DNA of 64,000 nucleotides. It comes from Roseimaritima sediminicola. Lineage in GTDB: Bacteria > Planctomycetota > Planctomycetia > Pirellulales > Pirellulaceae. This document shows positions 44,457 through 52,979 of the stretch, piece after piece; the stretch's first letter is position 1; the number at the start of each line of letters is the position of its first letter. The stretch lies in assembly GCF_009618275.1 (NCBI RefSeq), contig NZ_WIAD01000002.1, forward strand, positions 62,001 through 126,000, given 5' to 3'. A program made the position numbers and the translations under genes. The notes beneath the pieces are model-generated. The model saw nothing but the letters and a program-made list of their open reading frames with translations, was not told the DNA's origin and did not search any database.

Positions 44457-45731
44457 ATGAAAATACATGCTTTCCTGTCGCTGCTGCTGATCGCCCTGCT
44501 CAGCGTGCCCGCTCAAGCCCAGCCCCCCAGAGAGGGAGACCGTGGCGGACGCGGCGGAGACCGTGGCGGGCGTGGTGGAGACCGGGGTGGGCGCGGGGGA
44601 GACCGTGGCGGTTTCGACCCCAGCCAGTTCCTCAGCCGGCTCGATCGCAACGGCAACGGCATGTTGGACATGGACGAGCGTGACGGGCCCGGTTCGTTCA
44701 TCATCGGCCGCTTGAAACGCGAAAACCCGCGTTTCAATGCCGATCGTCCGATCCCGCTGAAAGAGATCAGCGACGCGTTTACCCGCATGCGGGGCGGCGG
44801 CGGCGATCGAGGCGGTCGCGACAACAACGATCAAGCCCAAGCGTCGGCCCTCGAAGCGGGAATGTTGGTTCCCGGCTTTGGCGTCGAGGCACCGCCCGAG
44901 CCCGTGCCGGGTTTCGGAGCGACCGCTGAGATGTTCGACGTGGAGGTCCGCGAAGAAGACCGCCGCGAAGCCGAAGAACGGATGCGGCGCTATGACCGCA
45001 ACCGCGACGGGTTCCTGACCCCGAACGAACTGAGCAGCCGCTGGGAGGGCAACCCGATGGACTTCGACCGCAATCGAGATGGCAAACTCTCGCCCGCCGA
45101 ACTGGCCGTTCGCTACGCTCGCCGCCGTGAAGGCAACGCCCAGAAGGCCCAGCCCAAACGGGATTCTCGCGACGATCGTCGCCGACGTGACCGCGACGAC
45201 GACGAACCGGTCGATCCCTACAACGGGGCGAAGTCGTTCCGCAATCTGGGTTGGCCCAGCGAGAACGAGGAGTTGCCCGAGCTGTTCAAAGAGCGTGATG
45301 CCGATGGTGACGGACAGGTGCTGATGAGCGAATTTGCCAGCGAATGGACGCAGGAGAAAGTCGAAGAGTTCTACGCCCTGGACCGCAACGGCGACGGTGC
45401 CATTACCCTGGCCGAAGTCAATGCTCCGCGGCGCGAGGACCAGGACTCGCAGGACGACGGTCGCCAGAGCATGACTTCGACCTCGCAGCAGTCTCGCTCG
45501 GAGGATCGCGGGGATTCCTCTCGCAAGGACGACGAAGAGAGCCGCTCGCAAAAGTATTTGGACTACTCCAAGCGAATCATCAGCCGCTACGACACCAACG
45601 AAGACGGGGCCCTGCAGGCCGCCGAGTGGAAGAAGATGCTGATCGATCCCTCGCCCGCGGACGTCAATCGCGACGGCCGGATCACGGCCGACGAGTACAC
45701 GGATTATCTGTTGAAAAAAGGTCGAAGGTAG
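44457..45731 (+). CDS. Secreted EF-hand protein
   Basis: A 424-residue protein with a signal peptide (cleaved after AQA, about residue 22), a Gly/Arg/Asp repeat linker (GDRGGRG units) and six or seven EF-hand loops. The loops include DRNGNGMLDMDE, DRNRDGFLTPNE, DRNRDGKLSPAE, DADGDGQVLMSE, DRNGDGAITLAE, DTNEDGALQAAE and a last NRDGRITADE. All keep the Ca2+-coordinating D/N-x-D/N pattern. Calcium-dependent structural or binding roles are likely; there is no catalytic domain. ATG 44457 or GTG 44454 may start it. Its stop is 2 bp from the mnmE start. Confidence 0.88.
   Translation: MKIHAFLSLLLIALLSVPAQAQPPREGDRGGRGGDRGGRGGDRGGRGGDRGGFDPSQFLSRLDRNGNGMLDMDERDGPGSFIIGRLKRENPRFNADRPIPLKEISDAFTRMRGGGGDRGGRDNNDQAQASALEAGMLVPGFGVEAPPEPVPGFGATAEMFDVEVREEDRREAEERMRRYDRNRDGFLTPNELSSRWEGNPMDFDRNRDGKLSPAELAVRYARRREGNAQKAQPKRDSRDDRRRRDRDDDEPVDPYNGAKSFRNLGWPSENEELPELFKERDADGDGQVLMSEFASEWTQEKVEEFYALDRNGDGAITLAEVNAPRREDQDSQDDGRQSMTSTSQQSRSEDRGDSSRKDDEESRSQKYLDYSKRIISRYDTNEDGALQAAEWKKMLIDPSPADVNRDGRITADEYTDYLLKKGRR
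44535..44612 (+). repeat. In-frame 21-bp repeats in the EF-hand gene
   Basis: Three full 21-bp units and a partial fourth encode GDRGGRG heptapeptides just after the signal peptide. Third positions vary between units, so this array is older than the identical ones elsewhere. Confidence 0.85.
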
Positions 45732-45733
45732 GC

Positions 45734-47089
45734 GTGAGCGACATCGAGGACACGATCTGCGCGGTCGCCTCGGCCGCCGTGGGCGCGGCCCAAGGGATTG
45801 TGCGGATCAGCGGCCCCGATTCGCTGCGAATCCTGCGCTCGGTTCAGCGCGGCCAAACCGACTGGCCGCAGCGGGCCCCGCGGCGGGTGCCGCTGGAGAT
45901 GGATTTGGGGTCGCCCCTGGGCACGGTCCACGGCTCCGCTTTGCTGTGGCCTACGCCGCGCAGCTACACCGGCCAGGTCGCAGCCGAGCTGCATCTGCCG
46001 GGCTGCCTGCCACTGCTGGACGCTGCGGTCGAACGCTTGATCGCCTCGGGGGCCCGTCCCGCTCGCCCCGGCGAATTCACGCTCCGCGCCTTCCTCGCTG
46101 GTCGGCTGGACCTGACGCAGGCCGAAGCCGTTTTGGGGGTGATCGATGCCGACGATCGACGCTCCCTGGACACGGCCCTGGAACAACTGGCCGGCGGACT
46201 GTCCGGGCCGCTCGGCCGCCTCCGGGCCGATCTGCTGGACCTGTTGTCCCATCTGGAAGCCGGCTTGGATTTTGTCGAGGAAGACATCCAGTTCATCGCC
46301 CCAGAGGAACTGGACGCCGCCCTGTGCGATGCCCAGCGGCAACTGCAGACGATCCGCGGCCAGCTGTCGCGGCGCACCTCGTCGGCGGACCTGCCGCTGG
46401 TCGTCCTGCGCGGCAAACCCAACGCCGGCAAAAGCCGCCTGATGAATGTGCTCTCGGGCGCCTCGGCGGCGATCGTCACGGATGTGGCCGGGACCACTCG
46501 CGATCCGGTGCACTGGCAAGCGAACCTCGGGCGGCATCGGGTCCAGCTGGCCGACACCGCCGGAATCGAAGCCGGCCGTGATTCGATCGAACGCCGTGCG
46601 CAAACCGCAGGTGTGCAAACCGATCGCCGGGCGGCCGTCCGCTTGATCTGTCAGGACGCGCTCGACCCTGCGCCACAAGCTCCGCCTACCGACGCCACGC
46701 CCACACTCTTCGTCCGCACCAAGTGCGACTTGCTTGCGGCCGACGACGCCGCGAAAGACCACTCGGCTTCCGACGGTTGGATCGACACCAGCAGCCTCAG
46801 CGGTCAAGGGATCGACCGGCTGCGCGAGGCGATCGCCGAGCTGCTCGACCGGGTGCTGCACCGCGACGCCGGCTCGGTTGCCGGCACGGCGGCCCGCTGT
46901 GCGGCTTCGCTGGACGAAGCGATCGCGGCCGTGGAAGAAGCCCGCAGCGTCCTGCACGGCGGAGGCGGCGAAGAATTGGTCGCCGCCGAAATGCGGCTGG
47001 CTCTGTCGGCCATCGGCGAAGTGACCGGCGAGGTTTATACCGATGACATCCTGGACCGCATCTTCAGCCGTTTCTGCATCGGCAAATAA
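45734..47089 (+). CDS. mnmE: tRNA modification GTPase MnmE
   Basis: A 451-residue protein, the usual MnmE length. It has an N-terminal folate-binding domain (GAAQGIVRISGPDS, GEFTLRAFLAGRLDLTQAEAV), an inserted G domain and the conserved C-terminal FCIGK. With MnmG it installs the 5-carboxymethylaminomethyl group on U34 of several tRNAs, including the tRNA-Glu(UUC) encoded in this window. G1 is GKPNAGKS, G2/switch I is GTTRD and G3 is DTAG. G4 reads TKCD instead of NKxD. The start is a GTG 2 bp after the EF-hand stop, the only start that keeps the conserved N-terminus. Confidence 0.93.
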   Translation: MSDIEDTICAVASAAVGAAQGIVRISGPDSLRILRSVQRGQTDWPQRAPRRVPLEMDLGSPLGTVHGSALLWPTPRSYTGQVAAELHLPGCLPLLDAAVERLIASGARPARPGEFTLRAFLAGRLDLTQAEAVLGVIDADDRRSLDTALEQLAGGLSGPLGRLRADLLDLLSHLEAGLDFVEEDIQFIAPEELDAALCDAQRQLQTIRGQLSRRTSSADLPLVVLRGKPNAGKSRLMNVLSGASAAIVTDVAGTTRDPVHWQANLGRHRVQLADTAGIEAGRDSIERRAQTAGVQTDRRAAVRLICQDALDPAPQAPPTDATPTLFVRTKCDLLAADDAAKDHSASDGWIDTSSLSGQGIDRLREAIAELLDRVLHRDAGSVAGTAARCAASLDEAIAAVEEARSVLHGGGGEELVAAEMRLALSAIGEVTGEVYTDDILDRIFSRFCIGK

Positions 47090-47095
47090 CGCCTT

Positions 47096-48217
47096 CTACT
47101 CGCCTTCGACCGGGTCCAGCTGAACCGGTTCGGTCTTGGCCCACTTGGCGGCTTTCTCCTCGGCACTGGGCTGCTCCAGCGGACGGACGACGCGAAACCC
47201 GACAGTTAGCGCATCGGTGTGATACCAGATGCTGCGGGGCAATTGCGGGTCCTGCTGTTTCCAGTCCTCTTCGGAGTGGTGGCGAGCGGCGCTGCGAAGC
47301 CGATCCGGGTCGTCGTCCCAGCTTCCGCCGCGGACCACACGCGGGTACAGCGTCGTGGGGATCTGCAGCGGGTCGACGATCAAGCCCTCTTTGGCTCGCT
47401 GGGCATACAGGTCTTCGACGTACTGATCCAACGTCCATTCGGCGACGTTGCCATGCATGTCGTGCAGGCCCCACGGATTCGGCTTTTTCTGTCCCACCTC
47501 TTCATAGGCATCGTCGCTGTTGTCGAAGAACCAAGCGTAGTCTTCCAGATTGTCGGGATCGTCGCCGAAGGAGTAGGCCGTCGACGTGCCGGCGCGGGCG
47601 GCGTATTCCCATTCCGCTTCGGTGGGCAAACGGTAGTAGCGGCCGGTCTTGGCGGTCAACCACTCGCAATAGGTGCGAGCGGCGTGCTGGGTCATGCAGA
47701 TCGCCGGATGCTGGCCCTTGCCCATCCCGAAACTCATATCGGTATAGGGTTCGGTGGGACGGGTGACGCCATCGACCAACAGGTCTCGCGGCCCGGCGGC
47801 GATCGACAGCAATTTGCGACGACGCTGGTCCATCTGGTCGGTCCAAACGTCGTACTCGTCCCAGGTCACTTCGTGCTTGCCCATCCAAAATGGCGAAATT
47901 TTGACGGTGTGCTGCGGGCCTTCGTCCTCGTTTCGATCCGCTTCCGATTCGGGACTACCCATCTGGAAGGTGCCCCCCGGAATCGGCACCATCTCAAAGG
48001 CCACCTCGGTGTGCGCCAGTTCTTCGGTATAGGGCTTCATCTCCGCTTCGGTCTCGGCAACCGCGTCGGGATTAGCGACCGGCGCGGGCGATTCGTCGGC
48101 CGCGGCGCCCACAGCGAACAGGCCCGAAGCAAATAGGCCCGAAGCAAATAGACCAAGGGCACGGAGACTCAGCTGCGACGAGCGTTTGGGGGGCATAAAC
48201 GTCCAATGGCAAGACAT
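47096..48217 (-). CDS. Secreted formylglycine-generating-enzyme-like (SUMF1 fold) protein
   Basis: A ~373-residue exported protein with a SUMF1/FGE-sulfatase domain: [57 protein letters not shown] and [10 protein letters not shown]. True formylglycine-generating enzymes have two catalytic cysteines after RGGS; here the segment after RGGSWDDD has none. A sulfatase-activating role is therefore unlikely. The signal-peptide core is [15 protein letters not shown], encoded by 15-bp repeats. The start is uncertain (ATG 48217, GTG 48232 or ATG 48196). It is convergent with mnmE, 6 bp apart. Confidence 0.82.
   Translation of the reverse strand: MSCHWTFMPPKRSSQLSLRALGLFASGLFASGLFAVGAAADESPAPVANPDAVAETEAEMKPYTEELAHTEVAFEMVPIPGGTFQMGSPESEADRNEDEGPQHTVKISPFWMGKHEVTWDEYDVWTDQMDQRRRKLLSIAAGPRDLLVDGVTRPTEPYTDMSFGMGKGQHPAICMTQHAARTYCEWLTAKTGRYYRLPTEAEWEYAARAGTSTAYSFGDDPDNLEDYAWFFDNSDDAYEEVGQKKPNPWGLHDMHGNVAEWTLDQYVEDLYAQRAKEGLIVDPLQIPTTLYPRVVRGGSWDDDPDRLRSAARHHSEEDWKQQDPQLPRSIWYHTDALTVGFRVVRPLEQPSAEEKAAKWAKTEPVQLDPVEGE
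48121..48150 (-). repeat. 15-bp repeats inside the SUMF-like signal peptide
   Basis: Two identical 15-bp units (GGCCCGAAGCAAATA on the plus strand) plus degenerate neighbours encode the repeated LFASG of the hydrophobic core. Confidence 0.85.
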
Positions 48218-48319
48218 GGTGGGAGAATCCACGGGGGTGGGAAGAAACGAACGAGGGGGGCGTGCGCGGGTGCGACCATTCTAATCTCCGCGGCGCAACG
48301 GCTTGTCGATTTATTCGAA

Positions 48320-48403
48320 AACGCATTGCTTACGTGAGCCGTCCGGGCGATAGCCTCCGTTGTGCGGTGACGAAACCGAGGCTATCGCCTAAACGGCTCA
48401 AAA
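48320..48403. repeat. Dispersed REP-like palindrome, full copy
   Basis: GAGCCGTCCGGGCGATAGCCTC (given here in two parts: GAGCCGTCC and GGGCGATAGCCTC) faces GAGGCTATCGCCTAAACGGCTC across about 19 nt, forming a long imperfect stem. Related partial copies are near 51.1 kb (left half) and 8.9 kb (right half). It lies in the ~210-bp gap between rpiB and the SUMF-like gene, both on the minus strand, so it could also act as a transcript end for rpiB. Confidence 0.75.
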
Positions 48404-48430
48404 ACATCGGCAGGCCGGCAAGCGAGCGGC

Positions 48431-48934
48431 TCAAGTTTTCAGCGAGGGCAACCCCTCTCGTTCCAGGCGCAGGACTTTGTCCAGACGTCGCGCGTGTCGT
48501 TCCTGCGGATCGTACTGTGCGTTCAGAAAAGCACGAATGACTTCCAGCGCCAGCTCCGGGCCGATCACTCGGCCGCCGATGCACAGCACGTTCATGTCGT
48601 CGTGTTCGACACCCTGACGCGCCGTGTAGGTATCGTGACAAACGGACGCTCGGATGCCGGTGATTTTGTTGGCTGCCACGCTCACGCCCACGCCGCTGCC
48701 ACAGACCAGGATTCCCCGATCAGCTCGTCCCTCGACAATTTCGCGGGCGACGAGTTCGGCAAAATCCGGGTAATCGCTCTGAGTGGTATCAAACGCCCCG
48801 CAGTCATGCAGCCGGATTTCGGGCACGGTCTGCTGGCCCCCGCCCGACAGCACCTCGGCCACGGTTTGCTTGAGTGAAAAACCAGCGTGATCGCCAGCAA
48901 GAGCGATCCGTAGGGGGCCAACCGGGTGCGTCAT
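48431..48934 (-). CDS. rpiB: Ribose-5-phosphate isomerase B
   Basis: A 167-residue RpiB/LacAB-type sugar phosphate isomerase interconverting ribose 5-phosphate and ribulose 5-phosphate in the pentose phosphate pathway. Motifs: AGDHAGFSLK, YPDFAELVA, VCGSGVGVSVAANK, the catalytic-region ASVCHDTYTAR and HDDMNVLCIGGRVIG. The length is slightly above the usual ~150. The single ATG has no clear Shine-Dalgarno sequence. It is divergent from rpsA, 268 bp apart; I see no convincing promoter boxes in that gap. Confidence 0.94.
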   Translation of the reverse strand: MTHPVGPLRIALAGDHAGFSLKQTVAEVLSGGGQQTVPEIRLHDCGAFDTTQSDYPDFAELVAREIVEGRADRGILVCGSGVGVSVAANKITGIRASVCHDTYTARQGVEHDDMNVLCIGGRVIGPELALEVIRAFLNAQYDPQERHARRLDKVLRLEREGLPSLKT

Positions 48935-49202
48935 AGTTCAGGGCTCGAGCAGATTAAATGGACGAAATGGTCAGATTTGTGTCAAAACGGCAAGCCAGGG
49001 GGGGAAAGGCCGTTGTCTCCGGCCAGCGGCTTTGATAGTTTTTGCGGATTGTGGCACCGTTGGCTAGCTACCATCGCTGCGTTCTCTATCCGTTTCCCGC
49101 TAACCCCCGAACGATCGGGCTTTTGTAGTCGCTCCACCGGGCCAAGTAAACGGTTGCCGGACTCGATTGCTAGCTTTGACCGTTCTCGAAACTGAGTTTT
49201 CC

Positions 49203-50996
49203 ATGGTAAACCGTAATCTGATCCGCGCCCTAGAAGATGATGATCTGGCGAGCGAGTTGGCTCTGCTGGCTCCCCCCGAGGACACCGAAGACATTCTGTT
49301 CGAGGCGTTGACCCAAGAACAGCAAGACTACATCCAGGGGCGAATCGTCGACGGCCGGATCGTCGAGTTGAACGACGAATGGGCTCTGGTCGACGTCGGA
49401 TTCAAGAGTGAAGGCACGATCGGACTCGATGAATGGGGTCCCGAGGAAGACCCGCCCAAGGTCGGCGACACGGTCAAAGTCCTGATCGAGGAGATGGAAG
49501 ACGAACTGGGGGCCGCCGACGACCCCTACGGCATGATCTCGCTGAGCAAGCGCAAAGCGGAAAAGATCATCCAGTGGGAAGAGATGATGGAGTCGGTTGC
49601 CGAGGGCCAAGTGGTCACCGGTACCGTGATCCGCAAAATCAAGGGCGGCCTGTTGGTCGATATCGGCGTCAACGTCTTCCTGCCGGGCAGCCAAGTCGAC
49701 ATCCGTCGACCGGGCGATATCGGCGATTTCATCGGCCGCGTGATCCAAGCCGAAGTGCTGAAGATCGACGACACGCGCCGCAACATCGTGATCAGCCGCC
49801 GCTCGTTGATCGAACGCCAGCGTGAAGAAGACCGCGCGTACCTGATGAAGGAACTGGAAAACGGCCAGATCCGCAAAGGTATCGTCAAGAACATCGCCGA
49901 CTTCGGTGCCTTCGTCGACCTCGGTGGTATCGACGGCCTGCTGCACATCACCGACATGGCTTGGGAACGCATCGGGCATCCCTCGGAAATGGTCTCGATC
50001 GACCAAGAGATCGAGGTCAAGGTGCTGAACATCGACCGCGAAAAGCAAAAGATCGCGCTCGGTTTGAAGCAAAAAGACCGCAACCCGTGGGAAAACATCG
50101 AAACCAAGTACCCGGTCAACACCGCCCACGAAGGCGAAGTTGTCAACGTGATGAGCTACGGAGCGTTCGTGAAGCTGGAGCCGGGCATCGAAGGCCTGGT
50201 GCACATCAGCGAAATGAGCTGGACCAAGCGGGTCAATCACCCCAGCGAACTGGTCAACATCGGCGACAAGATCGAAGTCAAGATCCTGGGCGTCGACCCC
50301 GAAGGCCAGCAGCTGTCGCTGGGTATGAAGCAAACCCAGAAAAACCCCTGGGACGAAGTCCTGGAGAAGTACCCCGAGGGCAGCGATGTCACGGGCCACG
50401 TGCGCAACCTGACCAACTACGGTGCCTTCATCGAACTGGAAGAAGGCATCGACGGTCTGCTGCACGTCAGCGACATGTCGTGGACTCGCAAGATCAGCCA
50501 TCCCAGCGAGTTGCTGGAGAAGGGCCAAGAGGTTCACTGCCGCGTACTGAGCGTCGATCAGGATCGTCGCCGCATCGCCCTGGGCCTGAAGCAGCTGGAC
50601 AACGACCCCTGGACGACCGACATCCCGGAAAAGTACCAGCCGGGTCAGTTGGTCAACGGCCAAGTTACCAAGATCACCAACTTCGGCGTCTTCGTCGGAC
50701 TGGAAGACGGCCTGGAAGGGCTGTTGCACATCTCGGAACTGGCCGACCACAAGGTCGAAGACCCCGAAGAAGTCGTCAAAGTGGGCGACCCGATCGAAGT
50801 CAAGATCCTGCGGGTCGACACCGACGAACGTAAAATCGGCCTCTCGCGCAAACGCGTCGAATGGGCCGAGGAACAGGAAGAAGCGGCAGCCGAAGAAGAA
50901 CGGCAACGCACCGCCGGCCAGGAAGAGCTTAAGGGCGGCCTGGGTGGCAGCGATGGCCTGCTGATTCCGTCGCCGGAGCCTAAGGACGAGGAATAA
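49203..50996 (+). CDS. rpsA: 30S ribosomal protein S1
   Basis: A 597-residue S1 protein with six consecutive S1 (OB-fold) domains. Domains 3-6 carry the canonical pattern, for example ADFGAFVDLGGIDGLLHITDMAW, quoted only in part here: FGAFVDLGGIDG, YGAFVKLEPGIEG, YGAFIELEEGIDG and FGVFVGLEDGLEG. Domains 1 and 2 are more divergent, as expected for the ribosome-binding end. S1 unfolds mRNA leaders and helps initiation, which matters in a genome with weak Shine-Dalgarno sites. The C-terminus is acidic. I chose the ATG at 49203 over an upstream in-frame start at 49167. A terminator follows. Confidence 0.95.
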   Translation: MVNRNLIRALEDDDLASELALLAPPEDTEDILFEALTQEQQDYIQGRIVDGRIVELNDEWALVDVGFKSEGTIGLDEWGPEEDPPKVGDTVKVLIEEMEDELGAADDPYGMISLSKRKAEKIIQWEEMMESVAEGQVVTGTVIRKIKGGLLVDIGVNVFLPGSQVDIRRPGDIGDFIGRVIQAEVLKIDDTRRNIVISRRSLIERQREEDRAYLMKELENGQIRKGIVKNIADFGAFVDLGGIDGLLHITDMAWERIGHPSEMVSIDQEIEVKVLNIDREKQKIALGLKQKDRNPWENIETKYPVNTAHEGEVVNVMSYGAFVKLEPGIEGLVHISEMSWTKRVNHPSELVNIGDKIEVKILGVDPEGQQLSLGMKQTQKNPWDEVLEKYPEGSDVTGHVRNLTNYGAFIELEEGIDGLLHVSDMSWTRKISHPSELLEKGQEVHCRVLSVDQDRRRIALGLKQLDNDPWTTDIPEKYQPGQLVNGQVTKITNFGVFVGLEDGLEGLLHISELADHKVEDPEEVVKVGDPIEVKILRVDTDERKIGLSRKRVEWAEEQEEAAAEEERQRTAGQEELKGGLGGSDGLLIPSPEPKDEE

Positions 50997-51030
50997 AATC
51001 GCGTCCTAGTCGCCTAAAGCAAACCGAGAA

Positions 51031-51064
51031 AACCTCGCGGTCCCCCCGGGCCGCGAGGTTTTTT
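51031..51064 (+). terminator. Rho-independent terminator of rpsA
   Basis: AACCTCGCGG (51031-51040) and CCGCGAGGTT (51051-51060) form a perfect 10-bp stem with a C/G-rich loop, followed by a T tract of six (51059-51064). It lies 34 bp after the rpsA stop. Confidence 0.95.
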
Positions 51065-51130
51065 CATGTGCCGACCGAGTCATTTTCTATCTGAGCCGAA
51101 GGCCAAAGCGGGCTGTCGGTTGGAGTCGAG

Positions 51131-51185
51131 AACGCATCGCTTGAGTGAACCGTTTGGGCGATCGCCCCGGTTCATTCCGGTGACG
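51131..51185. repeat. Dispersed REP-like repeat, left-half copy
   Basis: AACGCATCGCTT, GTGAACCGT, GGGCGATCGCC and CGGTGACG occur in the same order and spacing as in the copy at 48.3 kb. The right end overlaps the last codons of the EEP gene, so its C-terminal residues and stop are supplied by repeat sequence. Confidence 0.65.
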
Positions 51186-51990
51186 TATCCTGGCGGAACG
51201 TCAATTCGGCCACCAACGGCAAATGGTCGGAGGCGTATCGTTCCTCGACGGTATAGTACGCTTCGACGCTCAGCGTCTCGGCCGCTTTCTTGTTCCAAAG
51301 AATCAGGTCGATCGCTTTCTGGGGATTCCGCTGCGGATAGGTTAAGGGATGGGCTTCGGTCAACATCCCGAACTGACTTTTCAACAGGCGGAAGTTTTCG
51401 TCATCCGGTTCCATGTTGAAGTCCCCGCCCAAGATCACCGGGTACTCTTCATACCGCTGGGTGTGCTTCAGCAGCGTCTCGATCTGGAACTTTCGGATCG
51501 TGTCCGAGCGGTGATCCAGGTGCACGGTCATGAAGGCGACTTTGGTCCCTTCGATCTCGACCAGCACGATCGCCAGCGAACGCGTTTCTCCGCTCGCCCC
51601 TTGCGGGGCCGGCAAGCGATGGCTCTCCGCCTTGAGGATCGGATACCGGGACAGGATCGCTTGCCCCTGTTCCCCATCGGACTTGTACGAGGCGCTGGCG
51701 AAGTGGTAATGCATGCCCGTCGATTCGGCCAAGTCCTTCGCCTGGTGGGACTGCTTGCCCGAACGGACCGTGTACTTATCCACCTCCTGCAGCCCGACGA
51801 TGTCGGGTGATGTCCGCCGGATGACGTCCGCAACCGCCTGCAGGTCCTTGTGCGAGTAGTCCGGCTTGGATGGCGGAGACGCGATGTGGATGTTGTAACT
51901 CATGACCTTCAGCGGTTCTGTCGAACCGCAGGGATTCGCAAAGCCGCCCAGAATGACCAGTGCCGAGACAAACGAAAGTACTGTTTTCAT
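51172..51990 (-). CDS. Secreted endonuclease/exonuclease/phosphatase-family hydrolase
   Basis: A 272-residue EEP-fold enzyme with a signal peptide (~1-23). Catalytic motifs in order: VMSYNIHIA, VGLQEVD (metal-binding Glu), MTVHLDHRSD, GGDFNMEPDD and SDHLPLVAEL (catalytic Asp-His). Members cleave phosphodiester or phosphomonoester bonds in nucleic acids, inositol phosphates or lipids; the substrate here is unknown. It follows the Tat phosphoesterase gene by 50 bp on the same strand, so the two may form an exported phosphate-scavenging pair. The 3' end overlaps a dispersed repeat. Confidence 0.88.
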   Translation of the reverse strand: MKTVLSFVSALVILGGFANPCGSTEPLKVMSYNIHIASPPSKPDYSHKDLQAVADVIRRTSPDIVGLQEVDKYTVRSGKQSHQAKDLAESTGMHYHFASASYKSDGEQGQAILSRYPILKAESHRLPAPQGASGETRSLAIVLVEIEGTKVAFMTVHLDHRSDTIRKFQIETLLKHTQRYEEYPVILGGDFNMEPDDENFRLLKSQFGMLTEAHPLTYPQRNPQKAIDLILWNKKAAETLSVEAYYTVEERYASDHLPLVAELTFRQDTSPE

Positions 51991-52040
51991 CAGGTTTGCA
52001 ATCTCATCAGGAATTGGATCGTCATCCCTTACCGAGCGGC

Positions 52041-52979
52041 CTAGCCCGGCGAACTGGCGAGGGTGTACTGGAGCTTCTGCGGCTTGTTGTGTTCGGCGTG
52101 CGTGGCATCCAGGGCTCGCAGTTCCAGCGTCAACTCGTCCTCACCCAACTCGGCACGCACCCAGCCACTGGGGCGCGATTCGTTGAAGACATATGCGGTG
52201 GGCGGCAAGTTGATCAGATAAGGCTGGCCCTCGGAGCGGCGGACGTTCCAGTTGTGCGTGTGCCCGAAAACGTAGGCCTGCACATGCGGGCGGGCTTGCA
52301 AGGCGTCGAGCAGCGCCCGTGAATCGACTAGGCCGGAAACCCGCTGCTGGGAGCCCTCGGGCAGGAACTGAAGATTGTGGTGACCGATCACAATCGCCGG
52401 TTTGTCCGAATGAGCGTCCAACGCCTCGATCAACCAGGCCAGCTGCGGCTCGCCCAGTTCGCCGGTGACGACGTTGACCTCTTTCAGCGAATCGACCAGG
52501 AACAGATTCGCCGTCGGCGACTCCAGCACGCTGACGTGTTTGCCTTCGACCAGCGGGTGTTCCGGTTGTTGACTTTTGAAAGCGTTGTAGAACGGACCGC
52601 GATCATCATGATTGCCCATGTTCATATGCACGGCCAAGCCGGCATCGCTAAGCCGCTGTAGAGCTTTGCTGAGCGTCGCGTAGTCGGCAGGAAGCCCTTT
52701 CAGGTAGGCACAGTCGCCGTTGATGATGACGCCCTCCGGCGGAGTCGCTTCGGCCAGCACCTGGTCGACGACGCGGTTCAAATTATCGAACATCGTCACA
52801 CCGCGAGCACTGGTGGCCGGATCGGCGGCGATGTGCGTGTCGGACAACAGCGCCCACCAGGGACGCGGCGAGCTCGGTTCCGCGGCTCCGCTGGCTTGCC
52901 CGGCCAGCAAGGCGGTCCCGCCGACCAGGGTGGTGTGCAAGAAACGACGACGAGATTGGGGCAGGACGTGCAGGGGCAT
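52041..52979 (-). CDS. Tat-exported calcineurin-like metallophosphoesterase
   Basis: A 312-residue protein with a twin-arginine signal (SRRRFLHTT followed by a hydrophobic stretch ending in GAA) and a metallophosphoesterase domain: SDTHIA, NGDCAYL, MGNHDD, IGHHN and FGHTHNW. The metals are probably loaded in the cytoplasm before Tat export. Substrate classes in this family range from cyclic nucleotides to phosphoproteins; none can be singled out. It probably heads a two-gene operon with the EEP hydrolase. Confidence 0.9.
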   Translation of the reverse strand: MPLHVLPQSRRRFLHTTLVGGTALLAGQASGAAEPSSPRPWWALLSDTHIAADPATSARGVTMFDNLNRVVDQVLAEATPPEGVIINGDCAYLKGLPADYATLSKALQRLSDAGLAVHMNMGNHDDRGPFYNAFKSQQPEHPLVEGKHVSVLESPTANLFLVDSLKEVNVVTGELGEPQLAWLIEALDAHSDKPAIVIGHHNLQFLPEGSQQRVSGLVDSRALLDALQARPHVQAYVFGHTHNWNVRRSEGQPYLINLPPTAYVFNESRPSGWVRAELGEDELTLELRALDATHAEHNKPQKLQYTLASSPG

